5,822 bases of DNA from Sphingomicrobium sp. (GTDB lineage Bacteria; Pseudomonadota; Alphaproteobacteria; Sphingomonadales; Sphingomonadaceae), in contig JASLBJ010000024.1 in assembly GCA_030146725.1 (NCBI GenBank), positions 1-5,822 on the forward strand, written 5' to 3'. This document shows, piece by piece, positions 1 to 5,201 of this stretch; the first letter of the stretch is position 1; every line of letters begins with the position of its first letter. The notes under the pieces are model-generated. The model did no database searches, was not told the origin of the DNA, and worked only from the letters and a program-made list of their open reading frames with translations. Made by a program: the position numbers and the translations under genes.

Positions 1-40
1 GGTTAGCCCGGCACTCCCCACCTCTTTCTAGCAACGCCAA

Positions 41-67
41 CCGCCTTTTCTTCGCAACAAAAGGCGG
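41..67. repeat. Perfect 9-bp inverted repeat upstream of the phosphatase gene
   Basis: CCGCCTTTT at 41-49 is the exact reverse complement of AAAAGGCGG at 59-67, with a 9-nt loop. The second arm ends 13 bp before the ATG of the phosphatase gene. No T-run follows the stem on either strand, so it is not a standard intrinsic terminator, although the T and A tracts sit inside the arms. It could be the end of an upstream transcript, an mRNA 5' structure or an operator. The left edge of the window hides the context. I see no recognisable Pho box in bases 1-80. Confidence 0.5.
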
Positions 68-80
68 GCAGACCACGCCT

Positions 81-1727
81 ATGCGTACCATCATGCTCGC
101 CGCGCTTGCGGCTTTGTCCACGTCCGCCGCGGCGATCCCTCCGACGATGCCGCCGGGAGCGCCGCCGTCGCCTCCGCCGCGGCTGCTGGTGGTGATCGCG
201 GTCGACCAACTGTCGGGCGAGTTGTTCGACGAGTATCGCCCGCACTTCACCGGCGGCCTTGCGCGGCTGGCGCGCGGCACGGTGTTCCGCAACGGCTACC
301 AGGCGCATTCGGCGACCGAGACCTGCCCCGGCCATTCGACCATCCTCACCGGGGCGCTTCCCTCGCGCAGCGGGATCGTCGCCAACAACTGGATCGACCA
401 GTCGGTCGCGCGCTCGGACAAGACCGTCTACTGCTCGGAGGACGAGCGGGTCGCGGGCTCCTCGTCGCGCGACTATCAGGTCTCGCCCGAACATCTGCGC
501 AGCGCGACCCTCGGCGACCGGCTGAAGGCGCTTGCGCCGGCAAGCCGCAACGTCGCGATCGCCGGCAAGGACCGCTCGGCGGTGATGATGAGCGGCCGCG
601 CGGTCGACCAGCGCTGGTACTGGGACGGCAAGACCTTCGCCAGCGACCTCAAGGGCACCGTGCCCGCTACCGTCAGCGCGGTGAACGCAGCGCTGGCCCA
701 GCGGCTCGCCGTCGCCAGCCCGCCGCTCGACCTGCCGCCGCTGTGTGCGGCCAAGGCGCGGCCGTACACGCTGGGCGAGGGGCTGACGGTCGGCGCCGGC
801 CGGCTCGACCGTGCCGCGGGCGACGTGCGCGCCTTCCGTGCCTCGCCCGACTCCGACGGCGCCGTGCTCGCGATCGGCGCCGGCCTGGTCCAGGAAATGC
901 AGCTCGGCCGCGGTCCGGCGACGACCGACATCCTCTCGCTCGGCCTCGCTGCGACCGACGTCGTCGGGCACAGCTTCGGCAATGGCGGCGCCGAGATGTG
1001 CCTCCAGCTGCTCGGGCTCGACCGCGAGCTTGGCGACTTCCTTGCCGCGCTCGACAGCACCGGCATCGACTATGCGGTCGCACTGACCGCCGATCATGGC
1101 GCTATGGACTTCCCCGAGCGGCTTCGCGACCGCGGCATCGCCCAGGCGACGCGAGCCGACGCGGCGCTTGCGCCCGACGAGATCGGCAAGCGCCTCGCCG
1201 CCGAGCTCAAGCTGTCCGGCCCGGTGTTGCATGGCGAGGGGGTCGGCGGCGACGTGTGGCTCGACCGCGCGCTTCGCGGCCGCGACCGCACTCGGGCGCT
1301 CGCCGCCGCGGTTGCCGCCTATCGCGCCCACCCGCAGGTCGCCGCGGTGTTCACCGGCGACGAGCTTGCACGCCTGCCGGTGCCGACCGGCGACGTCGCG
1401 CGGTGGGACCTCCGCCAACGCGCCCGCGCCACTTACTCGGCCGGCCGCTCGGGCGACCTGGTCGTGTTCCTCAAGGAATATGTCTCGCCGATCGCCAAGC
1501 CGGGGCGCGGCTATGTCGCCGGACATGGCACGCCGTGGGACTACGACCGCCGGCTGCCGATCATCTTCTGGCGCAAGGGCATGGCCGCGACGGAGCGCTC
1601 CGACAGCGCCTCGACGACCGACATCGCACCGACGCTGAGCGCCATGCTCGGGCTCGCGCGCGATCCGGCGCCAAGCGACGGCCGCTGCCTCGACAGGATA
1701 TCGGGGGTTGTTTGCCCGACGCGCTAA
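81..1727 (+). CDS. PhoK-like secreted alkaline phosphatase (alkaline phosphatase superfamily)
   Basis: This 548-aa protein is predicted to hydrolyse phosphate monoesters in the periplasm or outside the cell. A signal peptide spans about residues 1-18 (MRTIMLAALAALSTSAAA). The mature part has every motif of the Sphingomonas PhoK type. These are D42 (VDQ), the nucleophile T81 in TETCPGH, N102, K163 and R165 in GKDRSA, D293 and H297 in TDVVGHS, D338-H339 in ADHG, and H482 in GHGTPWDYD. Spacing matches the known PhoK residues (Asp49, Thr89, Asn110, Lys171, Arg173, Asp300, His304, Asp345, His346, His491) with a shift of 7-9, and length is close to PhoK's 559 aa. Lys171/Arg173-type residues separate this group from classical PhoA. 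The ATG at 81 gives a normal n-region. A second ATG at 93 would leave almost no positive charge. The upstream Shine-Dalgarno is weak (AAGGCGGG, 61-68). A related nucleotide pyrophosphatase or phosphodiesterase is possible but less likely. Confidence 0.93.
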   Translation: MRTIMLAALAALSTSAAAIPPTMPPGAPPSPPPRLLVVIAVDQLSGELFDEYRPHFTGGLARLARGTVFRNGYQAHSATETCPGHSTILTGALPSRSGIVANNWIDQSVARSDKTVYCSEDERVAGSSSRDYQVSPEHLRSATLGDRLKALAPASRNVAIAGKDRSAVMMSGRAVDQRWYWDGKTFASDLKGTVPATVSAVNAALAQRLAVASPPLDLPPLCAAKARPYTLGEGLTVGAGRLDRAAGDVRAFRASPDSDGAVLAIGAGLVQEMQLGRGPATTDILSLGLAATDVVGHSFGNGGAEMCLQLLGLDRELGDFLAALDSTGIDYAVALTADHGAMDFPERLRDRGIAQATRADAALAPDEIGKRLAAELKLSGPVLHGEGVGGDVWLDRALRGRDRTRALAAAVAAYRAHPQVAAVFTGDELARLPVPTGDVARWDLRQRARATYSAGRSGDLVVFLKEYVSPIAKPGRGYVAGHGTPWDYDRRLPIIFWRKGMAATERSDSASTTDIAPTLSAMLGLARDPAPSDGRCLDRISGVVCPTR

Positions 1728-1766
1728 GTATCTAATCTACTTGGTTAATAGAATGAGGTTTAATCT
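1724..1766 (+). promoter_or_regulatory. A/T-rich segment, probable promoter region of the lipoprotein-peptidase cluster
   Basis: Directly after the phosphatase stop the sequence turns A/T-rich, unlike everything around it. TAATCT occurs twice, at 1733-1738 and 1761-1766. TTGGTT at 1741-1746 could be a -35 element, but the 14-bp spacing to the second TAATCT is short. I infer a promoter for the downstream genes from composition and position. Exact elements cannot be assigned. Confidence 0.3.
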
Positions 1767-1798
1767 GGCGTTCAGGCACTTTGCGGCAGGTGGCCATT

Positions 1799-1888
1799 GT
1801 AGGGGCAGCCGCGAGCGGCTGCTCTTCGGTAGGGGCAGCCGCCAGCGGCGGCCTTTCGAGGGGAGCAGCCGCAAGTGGCGGCCTTGGC
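1799..1888. repeat. Three 30-bp tandem units with interrupted palindromes
   Basis: Three units with an exact 30-bp period lie at 1799-1828, 1829-1858 and 1859-1888. Each contains GCAGCCGC (1805, 1835, 1865) followed by a 2-nt spacer and an inverted partner. Unit 1 is a perfect palindrome (GCAGCCGC-ga-GCGGCTGC). Unit 2 has one arm mismatch. Unit 3 has one mismatch and one pair that would be G-U in RNA. The array ends immediately before the GGAG Shine-Dalgarno of the lipoprotein gene, so its transcript would carry stacked small hairpins in the 5' leader. Function is unknown. It may be a mobile palindromic repeat family or a translational control element. Confidence 0.75.
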
Positions 1889-1892
1889 GGAG
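1889..1892 (+). promoter_or_regulatory. Shine-Dalgarno of the 264-aa lipoprotein gene
   Basis: GGAG lies 9 nt before the ATG at 1902. This supports 1902 over the in-frame GTG at 1875, which lies inside the repeat array and would put nine extra residues ahead of the lipoprotein signal. Confidence 0.7.
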
Positions 1893-1901
1893 ACTTTGCC
1901 C

Positions 1902-2696
1902 ATGCGTAAATCGGCCATCGCGCTCGTAGCTGCCGCCGCCGTCACGACGGCGGGTTGCGTGCAAACTCGTCAATATGCCGATGCGCAGTTCACGCCGCCT
2001 TCGGGGGACTATCGCCTGCTCGTCATGCGCCCCGACGTCACCGTCAGCTCGCTGACCACCGGCGGAATGGCCGAGCCGCGTGCCGACTGGACCGAAGCGG
2101 CGCGGACCAACATCATCGCCGCCTTGCGTGCGCAGCAGGCGGAAGCCGGCGGCACGGTGCAGATCCTCGAACGGCGCAACCAGCTCGCTGGCGTCAGCGA
2201 GGACACGATTGCCGATCTCGAGCGGCTTCATGCCGTCATCGGCCAGTCGATCGCGCTCCACAAATATGCCGGCGCGCGGCTTCCGACCAAGGCCGGCAAG
2301 GGCCTCGACTATACGCTCGGCAACGACGCGATCGAACTCGGGCGCAAGACCGGCTTCCAGTACGCGTTGTTCATGCACGCCGAGGACAGCATTGCCTCGA
2401 CCGGCCGGGTCGCGCTCCAGGTGCTCGGCGTCGCCGGCTGCTTCGTCGGCTTCTGCGCCCCCAATATCGGTGGCGCGTCGCAAACCGCCTACGCGTCGCT
2501 GGTCGATCTGCGCACCGGCGAAGTCGTGTGGTTCAACGTCGTCCAGGCCGGCAGCCAGATCGCCGGAATCAGCTTTGGCGACATGCGGACGCCCGCGGGC
2601 GCGACGCAGCTGGTCGACCGCCTGGTCGGCCGGATGAAGCCCGGCCGCCAGGTCCGCAGAGCCGCCCAGACCCGACAGACGACTGGAACACGCTGA
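1902..2696 (+). CDS. Predicted lipoprotein of unknown function, 264 aa
   Basis: The N-terminus MRKSAIALVAAAAVTTAGC is a lipoprotein signal: a basic n-region, an alanine/valine core and a lipobox-like TAGC with the acceptor cysteine at residue 19. Thr at -3 makes the lipobox weaker than LAGC. The mature part is mixed alpha/beta. It includes a charged helix around residues 60-85 and a glycine- and alanine-rich hydrophobic stretch at about 164-192 with two cysteines (180, 185). A strand-turn-strand follows near 198-215 (SLVDLRTGEVVWF). The C-terminus, from about 247, is basic and looks disordered. The VDLRTGEVVW pattern recalls envelope lipoproteins with TolB/CsgG-like N-terminal folds, but that is only an impression. 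The gene opens a cluster with the M48 peptidase; its stop overlaps the next start (TGATG), which suggests coupled translation. I do not recognise a named family. Confidence 0.85.
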   Translation: MRKSAIALVAAAAVTTAGCVQTRQYADAQFTPPSGDYRLLVMRPDVTVSSLTTGGMAEPRADWTEAARTNIIAALRAQQAEAGGTVQILERRNQLAGVSEDTIADLERLHAVIGQSIALHKYAGARLPTKAGKGLDYTLGNDAIELGRKTGFQYALFMHAEDSIASTGRVALQVLGVAGCFVGFCAPNIGGASQTAYASLVDLRTGEVVWFNVVQAGSQIAGISFGDMRTPAGATQLVDRLVGRMKPGRQVRRAAQTRQTTGTR

Positions 2697-3922
2697 TGTG
2701 CATGCGCTGCTTTGAAATGAACCGCCGCTCGCTGCTCGCCGGTGGCGGGATCGCCGCTGCGGCGATGACCACCGGTGTCGCCCATGCGCGCGTACGCCCG
2801 TCCGAGATGGTCCCGCTGATCGGTCCCGGCTTCCGGCCGACCGACCGCGACGAGATCGGCCTGTGGCAGCAGATGGACCGGGTCGAGGAAGAGGTCGCGG
2901 GCTCGAACCTGCTGATCAAGGACCCGGCGCTGGTCGGCTATCTGCAGAACCTTATTGGCACCGTCGGCGGCCCGGCCGCCAAGGACATGCGCATCTATCT
3001 CGCGCATATCCCCGACTTCAACGCGGTGATGTTCCCGAGCGGCTTCTCGGTCGTCTTTTCCGGGCTGCTGCTGCGGATGCGCAACGAGGCGCAGCTCGCC
3101 GGCGTCATCGCGCACGAGAGCGGCCACTTCCTGCGCCGCCACATGATCCGGTCGTGGCGCGACATGAAGCGCAAGAGCGACCTGTTCGCGATCGGCGCGA
3201 TGGTTGCCGGAGTTGCGGGCGGCGCAACCGGCGTCAACACCGGCGACCTGACCCAGCTTGCCCAGCTTGGCACGATGCTGTCGCTGTTCCGCTACAACCG
3301 CGTGATGGAGGCCGAATCGGACGCAATGGGCGCTCGCCTGCTGGCCGAGAACGGCTATCCCGCGATCGAGATGGCGACGACCTGGGAGCAGTTGATCGGC
3401 GAGCAGGAAGCGAGCGCAAGGCACCGCCGCAAGCGCCGCGACCGGGGCTCGTCGCTGTTCGCGACGCACCCGTCGCCCGAATCGCGCATGGCCGACCTCC
3501 GGGCAACCGCCGCCGAGGTCACCATTCCCGGCCGCGTCTACGACGTTCGCCGCGAGCGTTACCTGAAGGCACTGGGCCCGATCCGCCAGACCCTGCTCGA
3601 CGACCAGGTCAAGCTCAACGACCCGGGCGCCAGCCAGTATCTGATCGAAACGCTGGCCCGCGACGGCTGGAACGGCACGCTGCGCCATTACGAAGCCGAG
3701 GTCTGGCGCCTGCGCAATCGCAACGGCGACGATGCCCGCGCGGCGCAGGGCTATGCCGCGGCGGTGCGCTATCCCGACGCACCTGCCGAGGCATGGCGTT
3801 GGCATGGGCTGACGCTGATGAAGCAGGGCCGCTCGGCGGAGGCGCGCAACGCCCTGTCGCGCTATCTCACGATGCAGCCGACGGCTGCCGATGCGCCCTT
3901 CATCCGCCAGATGATCGGCTAA
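2696..3922 (+). CDS. M48-family zinc metallopeptidase with Tat-type signal, 408 aa
   Basis: This is a predicted periplasmic zinc endopeptidase of the M48 type. The zinc motif HESGH is at residues 140-144, and the third ligand is E205 in EAESD (ExxAD-like). Upstream, the segment around residues 98-126 (RIYLAHIPDFNAVMFPSG, then SGLLL) is the usual M48B/BepA-type block before the HExxH helix. THPSP at 257-261 matches the conserved His-Pro segment after the catalytic core. The C-terminal part (about 320-405) is helical and TPR-like, for example around AWRWHGLTLMKQGRSAEA. The leader has NRRSLLAGGG then an alanine-rich core ending VAHA, fitting a twin-arginine signal. The start is uncertain: ATG 2696 overlaps the upstream stop and has a weak GGAA 8 nt ahead, whereas ATG 2717 gives the more typical MNRRSLL. 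I chose 2696 because of the overlap. Flanking lipoproteins suggest an envelope role; quality control as in BepA is inference. Confidence 0.92.
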   Translation: MCMRCFEMNRRSLLAGGGIAAAAMTTGVAHARVRPSEMVPLIGPGFRPTDRDEIGLWQQMDRVEEEVAGSNLLIKDPALVGYLQNLIGTVGGPAAKDMRIYLAHIPDFNAVMFPSGFSVVFSGLLLRMRNEAQLAGVIAHESGHFLRRHMIRSWRDMKRKSDLFAIGAMVAGVAGGATGVNTGDLTQLAQLGTMLSLFRYNRVMEAESDAMGARLLAENGYPAIEMATTWEQLIGEQEASARHRRKRRDRGSSLFATHPSPESRMADLRATAAEVTIPGRVYDVRRERYLKALGPIRQTLLDDQVKLNDPGASQYLIETLARDGWNGTLRHYEAEVWRLRNRNGDDARAAQGYAAAVRYPDAPAEAWRWHGLTLMKQGRSAEARNALSRYLTMQPTAADAPFIRQMIG

Positions 3923-3926
3923 GGAG
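3921..3926 (+). promoter_or_regulatory. Shine-Dalgarno overlapping the peptidase stop codon
   Basis: AAGGAG shares its two A bases with the TAA stop of the peptidase gene and lies only one base before the ATG at 3928. This is much closer than usual. No other ATG, GTG or TTG in this frame would keep the lipoprotein signal. The arrangement suggests that ribosomes ending on the peptidase gene restart here. Confidence 0.6.
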
Positions 3927-3927
3927 A

Positions 3928-4557
3928 ATGACCCTGCGACGCCTCACCCTAGTACTTGCTGCCAGCGCGGTTGCCTTGTCCGGATGCTCCAGCGTCGGCG
4001 GCGAGGGCTTCGGCAGCGACTATTATTCGCTCGTCCGGGTGCGCGACATTCGCGTCGGCGACGGATCGATGGTGGTTACGCCGCCGCGGCCGTGGAACCG
4101 AACCAAGAAGTTCTTCATCTTCGACGATGTGCGCCATGTCGAGGACTGGACGCTCAACGGGCCGTTGCTCGACGGGATCAGCTTCGTGTCCGGGCTGCCC
4201 AACGGCCGCTATCTGATCCGCCAGCGGCGTACCGAAGACCGCCAGGTGCCCAAGTTCCGCTCCGACATGAGCGCGCCGGAAATCGTCTCGATGCTCGAAA
4301 CGCTGTTCCGCGCCCGCGGCGGTGCGGTCGACTTCCGCACGACGTCGCTCGCGCCCAAGCAGTTCCTCGGCACCAACGGCTTCCAGCTCGACTATGAGCA
4401 TCTCGACAGCGACGAATTGTGGCGTCGTGGCCGGGCGGTCGGCGCAGTCGTTGACGGCCGGCTCTATCTGATCCTGTTCGACGCCGCGCGGACGCATTAT
4501 TTCTCCGCGGCAGCGGGCGACTTCGACGCGATCGTCGCCTCCGCCCGCCGCCGCTAG
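3928..4557 (+). CDS. Predicted lipoprotein of unknown function, 209 aa
   Basis: MTLRRLTLVLAASAVALSGC is a textbook lipoprotein signal with lipobox LSGC and the lipidated cysteine at residue 20; Ser-Ser follows it. A glycine-rich linker (about 21-30) leads to a single compact domain rich in aromatic and beta-type segments: KFFIFDDVRHVEDWTLNG (61-78), LPNGRYLIRQRR (90-101) and LYLILFDAA (179-187). A helix around 116-130 (APEIVSMLETLFRAR) lies in the middle. The closing pattern of a small molecule-sized strand pair followed by an ARTHYF segment is typical of small envelope proteins, but I do not recognise the family. The gene is 5 bp after the M48 peptidase and is very probably co-transcribed with it. 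A role as partner, anchor or substrate of the peptidase is inference from position only. It ends 11 bp before the stop of a convergent gene. Confidence 0.87.
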   Translation: MTLRRLTLVLAASAVALSGCSSVGGEGFGSDYYSLVRVRDIRVGDGSMVVTPPRPWNRTKKFFIFDDVRHVEDWTLNGPLLDGISFVSGLPNGRYLIRQRRTEDRQVPKFRSDMSAPEIVSMLETLFRARGGAVDFRTTSLAPKQFLGTNGFQLDYEHLDSDELWRRGRAVGAVVDGRLYLILFDAARTHYFSAAAGDFDAIVASARRR

Positions 4558-4568
4558 CAGCGCCCAGA

Positions 4569-4811
4569 CTAGCCGATCGGGGAGATCGGCGTCGTCGGCG
4601 GCGCAGTGCCGGGCTGCGACGGCGAGGGCACGTCGATGTCGGGCCCGGGAGACGGGGACTCGGCCGGCGCCGTACTCGGGCCGGGCTGGCCGGGCTGCGA
4701 AGGCTGGCCGGGCTGGGAAGGCTGGCCGGGCTGGGAAGGCTGGCCGGGCTCGGTCGCCGGCTCGCCCGGAAAGCCGGGTTCACCGTCGGGAAATGGCGGA
4801 AGTTGCTGCAT
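4569..4811 (-). CDS. Small proline-rich protein, 80 aa, unknown function
   Basis: About one third of the residues are proline (26 of 80). From residue 22 to 43 proline occurs at every third position (PGQPSQ units), which should form an extended polyproline-II-like rod. The pattern is not collagen, because glycine is not at every third position. The N-terminus MQQLPPFPDGEP has no signal peptide or membrane segment, and the C-terminal half is rich in Ser, Thr and Pro. The case for a real gene is a strong GAGGAG Shine-Dalgarno 8 nt before the ATG, a compact convergent fit with the lipoprotein gene, and a repeat that keeps frame. The competing + strand reading (4606-4818) is Gly/Trp-rich and lacks such a site. 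The repeat region may vary in length between strains. It could still be a non-functional reading frame in GC-rich DNA. Confidence 0.65.
   Translation of the reverse strand: MQQLPPFPDGEPGFPGEPATEPGQPSQPGQPSQPGQPSQPGQPGPSTAPAESPSPGPDIDVPSPSQPGTAPPTTPISPIG
4572..4590. terminator. Short hairpin at the convergent gene ends
   Basis: GCCGATC at 4572-4578 and GATCGGC at 4584-4590 form a perfect 7-bp stem with a 5-nt loop. It lies 14 bp past the lipoprotein stop and inside the last codons of the convergent proline-rich gene. No T-run follows on either strand, so it may slow or protect 3' ends more than terminate on its own. Confidence 0.35.
4684..4750. repeat. 18-bp tandem repeat inside the proline-rich gene
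   Basis: Units GGCTGGCCGGGCTGSGAA occur at 4684-4701, 4702-4719 and 4720-4737, with a 13-bp partial copy at 4738-4750. Units 2 and 3 are identical; unit 1 differs by one base. Because the unit is 6 codons, copy changes keep frame and add or remove one hexapeptide of the proline-rich protein. Confidence 0.85.
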
Positions 4812-4819
4812 GGGGTAGT

Positions 4820-4825
4820 CTCCTC
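4820..4825 (-). promoter_or_regulatory. Shine-Dalgarno of the proline-rich gene
   Basis: Read on the - strand, GAGGAG lies 8 nt before the ATG at 4811-4809. It is among the strongest ribosome binding sites in the window and the main argument that this small gene is translated. Confidence 0.7.
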
Positions 4826-4860
4826 GAGCACTGAACGCCCGCCGACCCTCGCAGGTTGCC

Positions 4861-4938
4861 GCTTGCCCGATCCTTGCTGCCGCGGCCCGATCCTGGCCAC
4901 CGCGGCCCGATCCTTGCCACCGCGGCCCGATCCTTCAC
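4861..4938. repeat. 20-bp tandem repeat upstream of tRNA-Leu
   Basis: Four units with an exact 20-bp period lie at 4861-4880 (diverged), 4881-4900, 4901-4920 and 4921-4938 (partial). The consensus is CGCGGCCCGATCCTTGCCAC. Units 2 and 3 differ by one base. The array sits between the divergently oriented proline-rich gene and tRNA-Leu and ends just before the putative tRNA promoter. It could be a protein-binding array or slippage-prone spacer DNA. I see no coding signal in it. Confidence 0.8.
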
Positions 4939-4944
4939 CGCGGG

Positions 4945-4972
4945 TTGCCCCGCTTCTTATCCTTGCTATACG
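4945..4972 (+). promoter_or_regulatory. Probable sigma-70-type promoter for tRNA-Leu
   Basis: TTGCCC at 4945-4950 and TATACG at 4967-4972 are separated by 16 bp. Transcription would begin near 4979, about 15 nt before the mature tRNA 5' end. The TATA-type box stands out in otherwise G/C-rich DNA. Confidence 0.5.
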
Positions 4973-4993
4973 CCCTTGCACCTCCGAGCGTCC

Positions 4994-5078
4994 GCGCGCG
5001 TGGCGGAATTGGTAGACGCGGCAGGTTTAGGTCCTGTTGTCGCAAGATGTGGGGGTTCGAGTCCCTCCGCGCGCACCA
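4994..5078 (+). tRNA. tRNA-Leu, anticodon UAG
   Basis: This 85-nt class II tRNA reads leucine CUA and related CUN codons. The acceptor stem is GCGCGCG (4994-5000) with CGCGCGC (5068-5074), then discriminator A and an encoded CCA (5076-5078). The D-arm uses GCG/CGC around the GAATTGGTAGA loop. The anticodon stem GCAGG/CCTGT encloses the loop TTTAGGT, with anticodon TAG at 5028-5030. The long variable arm has a short GTC/GAT stem closed by a GCAA tetraloop, as expected for leucine tRNAs. The T-arm is GGGGG-TTCGAGT-CCCTC. All stems pair, so the gene looks functional. Discriminator A and the long variable arm agree with leucine identity. Confidence 0.96.
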
Positions 5079-5119
5079 ATCCCGGCACAGCGCATCCGGG
5101 GGATGCGCGAGCACGGGAT
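5079..5119 (+). terminator. Long hairpin in the tRNA-Leu trailer, possible terminator
   Basis: ATCCCG (5079-5084) pairs with CGGGAT (5114-5119), and GCGCATCC (5090-5097) pairs with GGATGCGC (5101-5108) around a GGG loop. A 5-by-5 internal loop separates the two stems. It starts right after the tRNA CCA. No T-run follows, so it may serve as a processing or stability structure or a factor-assisted terminator. Confidence 0.5.
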
Positions 5120-5162
5120 TCACGCACAGTGCATCCGGGGATCGGCTCAAGCACAGGGTTTC
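5085..5162. repeat. Imperfect tandem duplication of about 39 bp between tRNA-Leu and tig
   Basis: The unit at 5085-5123 begins GCACAGCGCATCCGGGGG and the unit at 5124-5162 begins GCACAGTGCATCCGGGG. Both continue through a GAGCAC or AAGCAC core to a GGGATTC or GGGTTTC end. Small indels separate the copies. Only the first copy keeps the self-complementary GCGCATCC/GGATGCGC arms, so the second has lost the hairpin. Confidence 0.6.
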
Positions 5163-5163
5163 T

Positions 5164-5176
5164 CCGCCAGTGGCGG
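5164..5176. repeat. CCGCCAgTGGCGG palindrome ahead of tig
   Basis: This is a perfect 6-bp inverted repeat about one base. As RNA it would form a CCGCC/GGCGG stem with a 3-nt loop. It lies 25 bp before the trigger factor start and could be an operator or a weak leader structure. No T-run follows. Confidence 0.35.
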
Positions 5177-5201
5177 ACATTAGATTAGGGACTGCAGCGA
5201 A

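Noticed and set aside
3..1526. 507-aa open frame on the - strand opposite the phosphatase gene
   Set aside because: It is an antisense shadow of a gene with a full set of catalytic residues. It is Arg-rich with low complexity, has no recognisable domain, and is kept open by G/C-biased third positions.
743..1735. 330-aa + strand frame inside the phosphatase gene
   Set aside because: It is very Arg-rich, lacks any motif, and overlaps a conserved enzyme in another frame.
1708..1929. 73-aa + strand frame across the 30-bp repeats
   Set aside because: It is a repeat-derived sequence (GSRERLL/GSRQRRP/GSSRKWRP) open only because the period is a multiple of three. It overlaps two real genes.
1737..2483. 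248-aa - strand frame opposite the first lipoprotein gene
   Set aside because: It has no motif and is antisense to a gene with a clear lipoprotein signal and Shine-Dalgarno.
1955..2695. N-terminal extension of the peptidase frame through the lipoprotein gene
   Set aside because: The translated stretch is Arg-rich noise. The peptidase starts at 2696 or 2717, where an export signal begins.
2489..3805. 438-aa - strand frame opposite the M48 peptidase gene
   Set aside because: It is an antisense shadow of a gene with HESGH and ExxxD zinc motifs, and contains no domain of its own.
2863..3927. Long + strand extension ahead of the 209-aa lipoprotein
   Set aside because: It overlaps the peptidase in another frame and is low-complexity Arg/Gly/Pro. 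The lipobox signal fixes the start at 3928.
4606..4818. 70-aa Gly/Trp-rich + strand frame over the 18-bp repeat
   Set aside because: The opposite strand has the strong ribosome binding site and fits the convergent layout; this frame has neither.
4861..5162. Possible CRISPR array from the short repeats around the tRNA
   Set aside because: The 20-bp units are contiguous with no unique spacers, and the 39-bp copies are only two and imperfect. No cas gene is present.
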